Assembly (NCBI RefSeq): GCF_001957135.1
Contig: NZ_MPHK01000001.1
Span: forward strand, 248,001 to 312,000
Length of the DNA: 64,000 bases
Source: Shewanella sp. UCD-KL21
GTDB taxonomy: Bacteria > Pseudomonadota > Gammaproteobacteria > Enterobacterales > Shewanellaceae
Direction of reading: 5' to 3'
A program made the position numbers and the translations under genes. Below, one piece after another: positions 48,719 through 58,196 of this stretch; positions within the stretch are counted from its first letter, which is position 1, and every line of letters begins with the position of its first letter. Under the pieces are notes generated by a model. The model was not told the origin of the DNA, searched no databases, and saw nothing but the letters and a program-made list of their open reading frames with translations.

Positions 48719-49662
48719 ATGGTGCTCAAACAAAATTGGACCGATGTACATAACGACAGACAAACTCTATTTATAGAATCATCAAAAAGATCAACCAAAC
48801 ATTATCTTAGGTGGCAATGTTTGGCTGGCAGAGGCTTAAAAGCGGTTGATGAATTTGACCTCAATGTATTAACTTGGCGGCCTCTTAAAGCATCGCCAAT
48901 AGAACTGCACCACTTTCAGCCAACGGTTTGGCAAAACAAAATTGTCATTGCAGGTACGTTAACTGGCGATTATCCCCCAGAACAACCAGTTGAACATATT
49001 TATTATTTTTACCCAAATGAAAATAAATGGGAACAAGGTCCTGCTATTCCACCAGCAAGGTTAAGAGACAGCGCCGTTGCCATTGTTAAAAACGACGACC
49101 TTTATTTAATTGGCGGAATTACCAATGGTCATTTAGATGGCAATGTTAACTGGGTCGATCGTTATGACTTTATTACTGATAGCTGGACTGTGCTTAATGA
49201 TGCTCCGCATGCTGTGCTCATGCTCAGGCTGCGCTAATAAATAATCATATTGATGTTGCAGGCGGTCGCAGAACATTTGGTAAACGTAATCAAGTTTTTG
49301 AGTTAGTTGAAGGCAAACTTGATGTATTTAATATTGAAACTAATCAATGGCACATTGCAGTAAACCCATTACCCATCCCAAGAGCGGGGATGGCAATATT
49401 CGCAGCTCATAATAAATTAATTGTTGTTGGGGGAGAAAGTGCCGCTCCCAATACAGCCCATGAAGAAGTTCACTTATTTGATAGCCAATCCCAACAATGG
49501 CTTAAAAAGCCGTCTTTAATTCAAGGAAGACACGGCAGCGGGATCATTGCAGCAAATGGCTAGCTATGGATTGCTTCTGGCTCGGGTATGCAGGGAGGGG
49601 CGCCTGAATTAAATACAGTCGAGCGTATTAAACTCGAGATTATCTTTAGTGACGACAAATAG
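48719..49662 (+). pseudogene. Broken kelch-repeat protein gene
   Basis: From ATG 48719 the frame encodes kelch-type blades (FQPTVWQNKIVIAG, DSAVAIVKNDDLYLIGG, VDRYDFITDSWTVLNDAPHA) but stops at 49235. In the -1 frame from 49216 the protein continues as AQAALINNHIDVAGG through LIVVGGESA, is interrupted by an amber codon at 49561 and then runs to TAG 49660-49662. One base deletion plus one nonsense mutation therefore break it. No signal peptide remains at the N-terminus, so that end may also be lost. Intact relatives are exported galactose-oxidase-like beta-propellers. Confidence 0.8.
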
Positions 49663-49703
49663 TTAAATGATGACAAATAGCCCAATGACGACAAATAGTT
49701 AAA
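49650..49703. repeat. 18-bp tandem repeat, three units
   Basis: Units 49650-49667, 49668-49685 and 49686-49703 follow the pattern TGACGACAAATAGTTAAA; the first and third are identical and the second differs at 4 positions. The first unit overlaps the stop codon of the kelch pseudogene, so the repeat seems to have grown from that sequence. Confidence 0.8.
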
Positions 49704-49922
49704 TGAAGGCAGTAGATAGGCTTAAATCACCAATTTAATCAAGATGATGATCGAGCTGCAGTATCTAGCGCCTTGGGACATACACGGAATATTTAATATA
49801 GGTGATGTATTAATGAAGTTTTTTATTACTCGAGCAAGTAGTAAAGGGGTGTTTATTGAACAGCCATCAAGGTAGAAACAATGATCATTTAGCCTTGTTA
49901 GCAAGATTAAGCCTTAACTCTT

Positions 49923-49943
49923 AATCCTCAATCCTCAATCCTC
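49923..49943. repeat. Heptamer tandem repeat AATCCTC x3
   Basis: Three exact 7-nt copies. The unit is the reverse complement of the AGGATTG unit repeated at 50161-50188, so the two arrays form an inverted pair about 220 nt apart. Confidence 0.85.
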
Positions 49944-49946
49944 AAT

Positions 49947-49982
49947 TAAAACAGTATCGGCGACATTGGTTATGCTTGTTTC
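49947..49982 (-). pseudogene. Fragment duplicated from the 60-aa gene
   Basis: Read on the minus strand, this piece encodes SITNVADTVLIED-stop, matching SIPKVADTVLVNG of the gene at 48386-48568. The nucleotide match includes GCCGATACTGTTTTA exactly. It abuts the CAATCCT heptamers. Confidence 0.6.
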
Positions 49983-50099
49983 AAAGGTGTAGCCAACCAA
50001 TAGATTGATACGCTAATAATTTAAACATTAGCTGGCATATTATTGCACTGTAAAGTGGATGATTATTTGTCGCTTTAATATGTTCTGTAACGCTATAGC

Positions 50100-50159
50100 T
50101 TGTTACTTGTTACTTGTTACTTGTTACTTGTTACTTGTTACTTGTTACTTGTTACTTGT
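50100..50159. repeat. Heptamer tandem repeat TTGTTAC x8
   Basis: Eight perfect copies of TTGTTAC (50100-50155) plus a partial TTGT. Perfect identity indicates recent or ongoing slippage, so copy number probably varies between isolates. It lies about 330 nt upstream of the acyltransferase start. Confidence 0.95.
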
Positions 50160-50160
50160 C

Positions 50161-50188
50161 AGGATTGAGGATTGAGGATTGAGGATTG
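50161..50188. repeat. Heptamer tandem repeat AGGATTG x4
   Basis: Four perfect copies followed by degenerate AGGGTTC. It directly follows the TTGTTAC array and is inverted relative to the array at 49923-49943. Confidence 0.92.
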
Positions 50189-50491
50189 AGGGTTCAGGGC
50201 TAGAGATATTCACGCTACTATAGGTGGGTCAGTCAAAATACTGAAACCTAAGGGATGTATAGATGAATATCTAACCTTATGTTAGTTTGAACTATTAGCT
50301 GTTTATTTAACACGATTTAGCCAGAAGAGAGACTTAACTGTGAGAGCTATTTTTCGAATAAACCTTTAAAGCAAGGAATGTAACTCACGGACAGAGTAGC
50401 GTAATTCCCGCTCCGTTGTGACAGAACCATCATTTTCATTGTGCTGATTTAGCGCTGATGAAATTAAAAGTTATGCATACGAGGGGGACAT

Positions 50492-51601
50492 TTGAAGTCA
50501 TCATCAGGTAAGTATTTCTTAGGGCTTGACCATATAAGGGCTGTCGCTGCATTCTTAGTATTCACATGGCATTTTATCCATGTCAATAATGGTCATGAAG
50601 CCGCACCGCCGATATTTCCTTTGTCTATATTAACAGAAGGTCATACTGGAGTTGCTCTGTTTATGGCGCTAAGTGGTTATCTGTTTGCAAAGTTACTTGA
50701 CGGTAAAAATATAATTTATACCTCATTTATATGGAATCGCTTTTTACGTTTAGCCCCGTAATTGTTCGTTGTCATTATCATTGCCGGTGTTAAGCGCTAC
50801 TTTGCCGGTGAGGATTTATTTTATTACCTCAATAAAATTGTTTCCGGTATTATCAAACCATCATTACCCAATGGGGGCTGGTCGATAACGGCAGAGTTTC
50901 ATTTTTATCTTATTCTTCCTGCTTTATTGTTTTTTTCAAGTAAGTGGCAATACTCGCTAATATTTGTGCTGTTGGCCGCAGTTGTCATACGTGTACTGCT
51001 TCATCAAGATATAGGTGAAATCCAAACTTTGTCCTATTGGACGATTATAGGTCGTATCGATCAGTTCTTATTGGGGATCCTTGTATATCAATTTAGACAT
51101 AAGATTGCAGGTAAGCATTTATTAATCTTTAGCTGTTTGGGGTTATTTCTGGTTTTTTATCACTATTTTGACTCATTGGGTGGATTTTATATGTACCCAT
51201 CATATCCATCACCCAGTTTATTGTGGGCATACCTGCCAGCCATTGAAGGCTTAGCCTATGCAATGCTTATTGCCTGGTATGATAATTCGTTTAAGCATTC
51301 GACAGGAAAAGTCTCACTGTTTGTTGCCAAAATTGGCACTTACTCCTATTCAATATATTTATTGCACTTTTTTGTGGTTTTTAGCATGGCAAATGTCATT
51401 AGTCTTAATATTATTGATTTATCGAATATCTACTACGCCTTACTGTTTTCGGCTTTATGCTTTTTGATGATGGTACCAGCTGGTTATATGAGTTACAGAT
51501 TTATAGAAAAACCTTTCTTGCGGTTTCGTACTAGTTATATCGTTAAAGATGAACACACCTTACCCATAGCAGAAGGTCTAGAAAGTAAAAGCATTCAATA
51601 A
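50492..51601 (+). pseudogene. Acyltransferase 3 (OafA-like) gene with an internal stop
   Basis: A TTG start at 50492 with GAGGGGG just upstream opens an acyltransferase-3 frame (FLGLDHIRAVAAFLVFTWH, GVALFMALSGYLFAKL) that hits TAA at 50759-50761 after RFLRLAP. The same frame continues without a gap to 51599-51601 (FVVIIIAGVKRYFAGED onward), with about nine more helices and the C-terminal FIEKPFL. A single base change (for example CAA or TTA to TAA) explains it. The intact protein would be about 369 aa and O-acetylate a surface glycan. Readthrough cannot be ruled out. Confidence 0.8.
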
Positions 51602-51670
51602 CTAATGACCAGGTATCCTTATAGGATATTAGGAATTGATCCTCAAATTGATATCGCAACTTGAACCAAT

Positions 51671-51711
51671 AAAAAATCAGCACCCATATTGCATCAGGTG
51701 CTGATTTTTTT
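51671..51711. terminator. Bidirectional terminator between the acyltransferase and BCCT 2
   Basis: AAAAAATCAGCACC (51671-51684) and GGTGCTGATTTTTT (51697-51710) form a 14-bp perfect stem with a 12-nt loop. Confidence 0.9.
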
Positions 51712-51758
51712 GTGACATTAATTGACGATAAAACAAGCCATTATGGTTTAATGAGTCG

Positions 51759-53354
51759 CTACTTAGCGTAATCCGCCGCCTTGAATTTTAATTCGGATTT
51801 TAAGCCCATAATTAAGCTTATACACATGGTTAATAATATCACTGTGAAGGGTAAACCTGTTGAAATCGCCCCTGCTTGAAGCGCTTCAATTGCCTCTGTG
51901 CCACCGACCCATAATAATACTGCAGCAATAGCACCTTCAGTTGTTGCCCAAAAGATACGCTGTGGCACTGGCGCGTCAATTTTGCCGCCAGAAGTAATAC
52001 TATCTATCACCAATGAAGCAGAATCAGAAGAGGTGATAAAGAAAACCATAATCAATAAAATTGACAGGACTGAAAGAATTGAACTTAATGGCAACACATC
52101 ATAGGCTTGAAATAGCGCCAAGCTTATATCTGTAAGCCCATTTGCTCCTAATTGGCCTACTTTATTCGCGATTTGCTCAATTGCATTGCCGCCAAATGTT
52201 GCCATCCAAAAAATAGTAATAATAGTCGGGATCAGCAACACCCCAAGCAAAAACTCTTTAACTGTTCTGCCGCGGGAAATACGAGCGATAAACATACCTA
52301 CACATGGTGACCAAGAGATCCACCAAGCCCAATAAAATACCGTCCAACCGTGCATCCAAGCTTCATCTTCACGACCATGTGGGTTACTTAATGGAATGAT
52401 ATTTTCTATATAGCCCATGATAGTAATAGGTAAATATGTCAGAGTAATAGAAAATGTGACTAGGATGAGAAACAGCAACAAAATAAACGCTGCTAATAGG
52501 TTGATATTACTGAGTACTTTAACACCACCATGCATACCACGAATAACAGAAATAATAGCAAGTGATGTCACAAATGCGACAATGAATAGCTGGGTAGAGA
52601 GCCCATTTTCAATACCAAATACATGGCTGATCCCACTTGCTGCCTGTTGTGCTCCTAAGCCCAGTGAGGTCGCTAAACCAAACAAAGTGGCAAGCACGGC
52701 GAGTATATCGATAACATGTCCAAACCAGCCCCATGTTCTGTCACCTAAAATGGGGTAAAAGGCTGAACGCATAGATAGCGGAAGCCCTTTATTAAAGGTA
52801 AAAAACGCCATAGAAAGTGCAACGACAGCATAGATGGCCCAAGGATGTAGGCCCCAATGAAACATGGTAGCGCCCAATGAAGCTTTAATGGCTGCATCAG
52901 TGTATGGCTCAACGCCGCCAGGTGTTTCAAACCAACCTGTATAATGAGCTGCAGGTTCAGCTAAACCCCAAAACATCAAGCCAATGCCCATACCCGCAGC
53001 AAATAACATCGACATCCAAGAAACTAAGGAGTATTCAGGTACGGCATCATGACCGCCAAGGCGAATTTTTCTAAAGGGGGAAATAATTAAGACAACACAG
53101 AATATTAAGAAAAAATTTGCTGACCACATAAAAATCACATCGAAGTGATTAATGATCTTCCATTTGATTCCATCGAGAGCGGTTTTGGCAGTACTGGGTT
53201 CTACGGATAGCAAAGCGATTAAAAAAAGCCCAATTAAACCTGCACTGATACCAAAAACTGGATTGTGGACATCAAAGCCCCACTTTTGAATATTATCTTG
53301 TCCAACTTCGTAGTCAGTATTATTAATGCTGTATTTGTCTTTCGATTGACTCAT
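51759..53354 (-). CDS. BCCT-family transporter 2
   Basis: A 531-aa paralogue of the transporter at 30297-31874. Both share the N-terminus KYSI-NTDY-VGQDNIQKWG and differ in scattered residues. The glycine stretch GMGIGLMFWGLAEPAAHY and the signature WTVFYWAWWISWSPCVGM followed by ARISRGRTVKEF are intact, with Cys instead of Phe in the signature. Substitutions next to the glycine stretch (AAHYTGWFE against VAYFTGWYE) suggest a different substrate preference. Confidence 0.92.
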   Translation of the reverse strand: MSQSKDKYSINNTDYEVGQDNIQKWGFDVHNPVFGISAGLIGLFLIALLSVEPSTAKTALDGIKWKIINHFDVIFMWSANFFLIFCVVLIISPFRKIRLGGHDAVPEYSLVSWMSMLFAAGMGIGLMFWGLAEPAAHYTGWFETPGGVEPYTDAAIKASLGATMFHWGLHPWAIYAVVALSMAFFTFNKGLPLSMRSAFYPILGDRTWGWFGHVIDILAVLATLFGLATSLGLGAQQAASGISHVFGIENGLSTQLFIVAFVTSLAIISVIRGMHGGVKVLSNINLLAAFILLLFLILVTFSITLTYLPITIMGYIENIIPLSNPHGREDEAWMHGWTVFYWAWWISWSPCVGMFIARISRGRTVKEFLLGVLLIPTIITIFWMATFGGNAIEQIANKVGQLGANGLTDISLALFQAYDVLPLSSILSVLSILLIMVFFITSSDSASLVIDSITSGGKIDAPVPQRIFWATTEGAIAAVLLWVGGTEAIEALQAGAISTGLPFTVILLTMCISLIMGLKSELKFKAADYAK

Positions 53355-53737
53355 TTTCCCTCAATTATTTATTTTATTAAATTATTTACCTCAGAGGTTA
53401 GCAGAATTTCATGATAATGAATGCAATATTCGTTGTTTTTATTGTTGTAAGTTACTGATGTTAATATATTGTTTTTGACTGTTTCTTAAGCCATTCAGTT
53501 TGAACTCGTACATTGAAATTTAAGATTAAGGTTAATCTAGGGTATTGATTATTAGTTGGATAAATTTCGGGCTGAATTACAGCTAGTTTTTCATTATTTT
53601 AAGTTTGCTTAAAGGTTCGTTTAATAAACTAAAAATAGAAAAAATTAAAATACAGATGTTTTATATCCACTAGCCATAAATGTAGATGGCATTTATGCTG
53701 TGAAAGTGGATATGGACTCAATGAAGGTAGGGATAGA
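53355..53737. other. Divergent intergenic region between BCCT 2 and AbgT
   Basis: About 380 bp, very AT-rich, with no ORF. It holds the promoters of both divergent transporters; no operator could be assigned. Confidence 0.5.
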
Positions 53738-55291
53738 ATGACAATGACAAGTGAATCTACAGAAAAAGCACCTGGCTTTTTAAGTAGAGCTTTAGATGGT
53801 ATTGAGAGAGTAGGTAATAAGTTACCTGATCCTGCGATGCTGTTCTTAATTTTAATGTTCGCAGTATGGGCTATCTCAGCTTTATTGTCGGGTGTGAATT
53901 TTGAAGCAATTGATCCTAGAACAGATAGTCCAATTGTGGTGAATAATTTATTGAGTGCAGAAGCGTTAACTCACTTTCTCACCTCAATGGTGACCACCTT
54001 TACAGCATTTGCACCATTAGGTGTGGTACTTGTGGCCATGTTAGGTGTGGGTGTTGCTGAGCAATCAGGCTTTATTAATACAGCACTTAAACAAATGCTT
54101 AAAATAACCCCCGCGAAGTTTTTGACACCAGCGGTTGTGCTAGTGGGGATTATTTCTCATACCGCAACTGATGCGGGCTATGTGGTGGTTATCCCACTTG
54201 CTGGGGTGATATTTTTTACTGTGGGACGTCATCCCTTAGCTGGTATTGCCGCTGCGTTTGCAGGGGTATCAGGTGGTTTTTGTGCCAACTTTATTCCTTC
54301 AGGAATTGACCCTCTATTACAAAGCTTTACTCAGTCGGCGGCGCAAATTGTCGATCCTGATATTCAAGTCAACCCACTGAATAATTGGTTCTTTGCGGCT
54401 TCATCATGTATCCCAATTACCTTAACAATTTGGTATTTAACCGATAAAATTCTTGAGCCAAGACTTAATCGTAGCCATAAAGTAAAGCGTGAAGAAGTTG
54501 ATTTACCAGCAATGGAAGAGGTTACTTCTAAAGAAATAAATGCATTTAGAGTGGCATCGGCGGTTATGTTGGCTGCAATAGTGGGCTTTTTCTCATTAAC
54601 GATCCCTGAAACATCAACCTTGCGCGATGCCAGTGGTTCGTTAACCAGCTTTAGTGCGCCATTAATGCAATCAATTGTGCCGTTAATCTTTATCTTTTTT
54701 GTATTGCCTGGTTTGGTTTATGGCTTTATGACTGGCACCTTTAAAAGTTCAGCCGATGTGGTGCAGGCGATGTCTAAATCCATGAGCGGCATGGCACACT
54801 ATATTGTAATGGCGTTTTTCTGTGCCCAGTTTGTCGCTGCATTTTCAGCGTCAAACCTTGGTGCTTTAATTGCGGTAGAAGGCGCTGGTGGCTTAAAAGC
54901 CATGAACTTGCCTGCGGAAGTTACCGTAATTGGCATGGTAATTTTAGTGGGTTTTGTTAACCTATTTGTGGGTTCATCATCAGCTAAATGGGCGCTGATT
55001 GGACCGGTACTGGTGCCTATGTTGATGCAACTCAATATTAGCCCAGACTTATCCCAAGCCGCTTACCGAGTGGGCGATTCAAGTTCTAATATCATTACCC
55101 CATTGATGCCATACTTCCCGTTGGTGGTAGTTTACTGTCAACGCTATGTGAAAGGCATAGGCATTGGGACGTTAATTTCAATGATGCTGCCATTTAGCTT
55201 GGCATTGTTGTCTATTTGGAGCGCTTGGTTATTGATCTATTGGTCAATTGGATTGCCATTAGGCCTTGGTGCAAGTTACACCTACGGGTAA
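53738..55291 (+). CDS. AbgT-family transporter
   Basis: A 517-aa inner-membrane protein of the AbgT family, whose members import p-aminobenzoyl-glutamate or export sulfonamides by proton coupling. Family blocks include GIISHTATDAGYVVVIPLAG, GGFCANFIPSGIDPLLQ, VGSSSAKWALIGPVLVPM and YRVGDSSSNIITPLMPYFP. AGGGAT precedes ATG 53738. It is monocistronic. Confidence 0.92.
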   Translation: MTMTSESTEKAPGFLSRALDGIERVGNKLPDPAMLFLILMFAVWAISALLSGVNFEAIDPRTDSPIVVNNLLSAEALTHFLTSMVTTFTAFAPLGVVLVAMLGVGVAEQSGFINTALKQMLKITPAKFLTPAVVLVGIISHTATDAGYVVVIPLAGVIFFTVGRHPLAGIAAAFAGVSGGFCANFIPSGIDPLLQSFTQSAAQIVDPDIQVNPLNNWFFAASSCIPITLTIWYLTDKILEPRLNRSHKVKREEVDLPAMEEVTSKEINAFRVASAVMLAAIVGFFSLTIPETSTLRDASGSLTSFSAPLMQSIVPLIFIFFVLPGLVYGFMTGTFKSSADVVQAMSKSMSGMAHYIVMAFFCAQFVAAFSASNLGALIAVEGAGGLKAMNLPAEVTVIGMVILVGFVNLFVGSSSAKWALIGPVLVPMLMQLNISPDLSQAAYRVGDSSSNIITPLMPYFPLVVVYCQRYVKGIGIGTLISMMLPFSLALLSIWSAWLLIYWSIGLPLGLGASYTYG

Positions 55292-55334
55292 CAGCTTAAT
55301 GATTTAGGTCATCAACCTACAATCGAATAAACTA

Positions 55335-55360
55335 AAAAGGACTGCATATGCAGTCCTTTT
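55335..55360. terminator. Bidirectional terminator between AbgT and MATE genes
   Basis: A 26-nt perfect palindrome, AAAAGGACTGCAT and its complement, between convergent genes. Confidence 0.85.
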
Positions 55361-55377
55361 GTATATCTGTATAGCGC

Positions 55378-56784
55378 TTACCCGTGCACACTTGTTGTAA
55401 GGGGACTTGGCTGTATTACCGCGACAGGCTGGTGTTCTTCGTCGATATTTTTAATGCGTTTTAGTTCATTAAATACCATAGGCATCAGTAAAAGACATAA
55501 GCTTATATTGGACAGTGGCACAGCCAGCCAAATACCATTGACCCCAAGTATTAACGGCAATAGCAGCAAAAATGGCAGTTGGATCAGCATATTACTTATG
55601 GAAATAGTTAAGGATTTACGGCCTTGATTGACAGCCATAAAATATACTGTGGCCACAAAGATAATGCCGTCCAAGACTAAAGCAAACAGATGTAATCGAA
55701 TTCCGATTAAGGCTTCAGCCATTAAAGCGCCATCGCCATGACTGAACAGCTGCAGTACATTGCTAGGAAACAGGTTTAATACGACAACCAATAACAGCGC
55801 GAAAATACAAACAACTTTTGTCGCCAAAATCACAGTTGTTTTAATATTGGCTATCTGTTTTTTGCCGTAATAATAACTTACCGGTGGCTGCATCCCGCCA
55901 GCGATCCCTTCTGCTATGAGATAAAACATTGTGGCGATATAGCCGATAATTGCGAAGGCAGCGACATGCACAGCCGAGCCGTAAACCATAAATGAGTAGT
56001 TATGTAAGGCAATAATAAAACTAAAATACATGAACATAAATAAACTGGATAAGCCCAATGCCATTATGGAACCCATGGTATTAAGGTTAATGACATCCAA
56101 AGAAAATTGTAATTTAGTATTTGATTTTCTCGACATAAAATAACAGCCGCCCAATATCAGGACTAAGGCTTGAGAAATCATGGTGGCCATCGCTGCACCA
56201 TGCAAGCCCATTGGGTAAAGGACTATCAGCAGGTAATCCAATATGATATTTACACAGGCACCCAGCACCATAAGTAGTGTCGCGATAGCCGGGTTTTCAT
56301 CATTACGAATTAACAATGGTATTGCAGTCGCCGCGGTTGTAAAAAATGCGCCATAAACAAAAACGTCTATATAGGCCATTGCCATAGATAAGTTCTCACC
56401 TTCAGCTTTTTGCAGTAACAATAAGTCTTTAGCAAAAAATTGAATGAACAGCGCAGCCATTATGCTAAACCCAATGAGCAGGGCGATGGCATTATTTAAA
56501 ATGCGTTTTGATTTTATAGGGTCATTCTCGCCACGGCTGATCGACAATAAGCTGCCTGCACCCATGCCTATCATCATGCCAACACCAATAATACCGCTAA
56601 TAATTGGCCAGGCGAGGTTGATCCCAGCAAGCCCCTCGAAACCAATGTAATGGCCAACAAAGATACCGTCGATGATTTGATATAAGCCACTGACTAGCAT
56701 TGCGCTAATCGATGGAATGGCATATTTCCAATAATGTTGTTTCACATTATTAGGGTTAACTTTTTGAGATACGATTAACGACAT
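55378..56784 (-). CDS. MATE-family multidrug efflux protein
   Basis: A 468-aa, 12-helix inner-membrane antiporter of the MATE family, MepA-like branch: IPSISAMLVSGLYQIIDGIF, GMGAGSLLSISRGE and the second-half block PPVSYYYGKKQ. It would extrude drugs or metabolites with Na+ or H+. The divergent LysR gene 115 bp away is a likely regulator. Confidence 0.9.
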   Translation of the reverse strand: MSLIVSQKVNPNNVKQHYWKYAIPSISAMLVSGLYQIIDGIFVGHYIGFEGLAGINLAWPIISGIIGVGMMIGMGAGSLLSISRGENDPIKSKRILNNAIALLIGFSIMAALFIQFFAKDLLLLQKAEGENLSMAMAYIDVFVYGAFFTTAATAIPLLIRNDENPAIATLLMVLGACVNIILDYLLIVLYPMGLHGAAMATMISQALVLILGGCYFMSRKSNTKLQFSLDVINLNTMGSIMALGLSSLFMFMYFSFIIALHNYSFMVYGSAVHVAAFAIIGYIATMFYLIAEGIAGGMQPPVSYYYGKKQIANIKTTVILATKVVCIFALLLVVVLNLFPSNVLQLFSHGDGALMAEALIGIRLHLFALVLDGIIFVATVYFMAVNQGRKSLTISISNMLIQLPFLLLLPLILGVNGIWLAVPLSNISLCLLLMPMVFNELKRIKNIDEEHQPVAVIQPSPLTTSVHG

Positions 56785-56899
56785 TTTTTTAAGGCTCGTT
56801 GAGAATGAAGCATCATTATCGCACCATATAAGATAGACTAAAGTTAGTTACCATCCGAAAATCGGATAGGTTGTTAATGATTCAATTAAGAGAATGGAT

Positions 56900-57790
56900 A
56901 TGAATTGGTCGATAGAACAATTACAAGCGTTTGTTACAGCGGTGAATTTAGGATCATTTTCGGCTGCAGCGCGTTGTTTAGGCAAAGCCCAGTCAAGGAT
57001 AAGCAGTGCTATAGCTAACTTAGAAATTGATTTAGGTTTTAAATTATTTGATAGATCTGGGCGTTTACCTGTGCTGACAGAGCAGGGCGAACAAATGTAT
57101 ATTGAAGCCAATGCCGTTATCGCACAATGTGAACGTTTAAACGCGAGAGCAATGTCGGTAATGACTGATGATGAATTGTCGCTAACAATCGCCATTGACG
57201 AAGCTGTACCTATTTCTACTTTCGAAGATTTCTTTGATAAAACCGCTCACCAATTTCCATTATTAAAACTGACTATCTTAAATGGAACCCGAGACGATAT
57301 TGCCCAGTGGGTAGAGATGGGAAAGGCTGATTTAGGTATTTTGTTCTTGGGTGAACAACTTAGCGACAGTTTAGAGTTCTTTACCATTGATAGTTTTCAT
57401 CAATCTCTAATCGTTGCACCGCATCATCCGTTAGCGTCAATACCAGTGCCAAATATTTCACAATTAAACATGTATAAACAATTTGTTATTTGTGATTTAG
57501 AAACCACAGGTAAACCTATATCAGCTAATTGTTGGCACGTGGACAGTTATTATTATATTACTTCTCTCGTTGCCCGTGGTTTAGGTTGGGCCTTAGTACC
57601 AGAGCATATTGCCCATTCAGATTGGTATACGGGTGAGATCATTGAGTTAAGCTGTTATCACATATCGGATTCACTCACCATTGAGATGGGATTAGTGAAA
57701 CGACGGGATAAAGGTGCAGGACACATAATGAACTGGATGTTTGGAGAGGTGGAAAAAATGTTTATCGAAGCTAAAAAAGAGACAATATAA
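56900..57790 (+). CDS. LysR-family transcriptional regulator
   Basis: A 296-aa protein. The N-terminal winged helix-turn-helix (WSIEQLQAFVTAVNLGSFSA to LFDRSGRLPVLTEQG) is followed by a periplasmic-binding-like effector domain. It is divergent from the MATE gene and probably binds in 56785-56899. ATG 56900 has AAGAGA about 7 nt upstream; an in-frame ATG at 56894 is the alternative. Confidence 0.9.
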   Translation: MNWSIEQLQAFVTAVNLGSFSAAARCLGKAQSRISSAIANLEIDLGFKLFDRSGRLPVLTEQGEQMYIEANAVIAQCERLNARAMSVMTDDELSLTIAIDEAVPISTFEDFFDKTAHQFPLLKLTILNGTRDDIAQWVEMGKADLGILFLGEQLSDSLEFFTIDSFHQSLIVAPHHPLASIPVPNISQLNMYKQFVICDLETTGKPISANCWHVDSYYYITSLVARGLGWALVPEHIAHSDWYTGEIIELSCYHISDSLTIEMGLVKRRDKGAGHIMNWMFGEVEKMFIEAKKETI

Positions 57791-57857
57791 TTCAATTATT
57801 ATGATGGTAAAAGATGCTATTACTAATAAGGTCATGAGTTAGCGTTGATTAGCGATG

Positions 57858-58196
57858 TTACTCAGTCACTAATAGATGTCTACGCTGTTGAACGTAAATA
57901 TTACTGGGTTCATCTGTAGTGAGATCTAAGTCGATATTGCTATCGGGTACGCAGCAACATGGCAGGCATTCATCAGCTTCTAACTCAACAAGTGGCTCAG
58001 TGATATAGCTCACCTTACCACTAATGATTTTGGTTTTACAGGCACCACAAAAGCCACGTCGACATTCAGAGAAGACGTTGACTTTTTTTATTTCTAATAC
58101 TTCTAAAAGCGTGTGTTGCTGCTGATTAAACAGCAACACCGGTTCCCCATTTAAGCTAACAATGGGGGCTTTTTTAAACTGTCTATTATAGGTCAA
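57858..58196 (-). CDS. yfaE: 2Fe-2S ferredoxin of class I ribonucleotide reductase maintenance
   Basis: A 112-aa protein with the plant-type 2Fe-2S motif [15 protein letters not shown] and a fourth Cys in ECLPCCCV. In E. coli YfaE reduces the NrdB diferric centre to regenerate the tyrosyl radical. Its ATG lies inside the end of nrdB (11-nt overlap), so translation is coupled. It has about 20 extra N-terminal residues compared with E. coli. Confidence 0.9.
   Translation of the reverse strand: MTYNRQFKKAPIVSLNGEPVLLFNQQQHTLLEVLEIKKVNVFSECRRGFCGACKTKIISGKVSYITEPLVELEADECLPCCCVPDSNIDLDLTTDEPSNIYVQQRRHLLVTE

Larger units (their letters stand above)
49663..50491. other. Repeat-rich intergenic region
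   Basis: About 830 bp without a credible gene. It holds 18-bp tandem units, a short CAATCCT array (49923-49943), a fragment resembling the 60-aa gene (about 49947-49982), an eight-copy TTGTTAC array (50100-50155) and an AGGATTG array (50161-50188). The region looks like a decay and slippage zone between two broken genes. Confidence 0.65.

Noticed and set aside
49722..49904. A 60-codon minus-strand ORF in the repeat-rich gap
   Set aside because: No ribosome site, no recognisable domain, hydrophobic low-complexity composition and a location inside decaying DNA.
50100..50188. Heptamer arrays as a CRISPR or iteron origin
   Set aside because: Units are 7 nt with no spacers, and no rep gene or cas gene is nearby.
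50762..51601. Second half of the acyltransferase as an independent gene
   Set aside because: It would start at a TTG directly after the stop with no ribosome site, and its sequence continues the same domain in the same frame.
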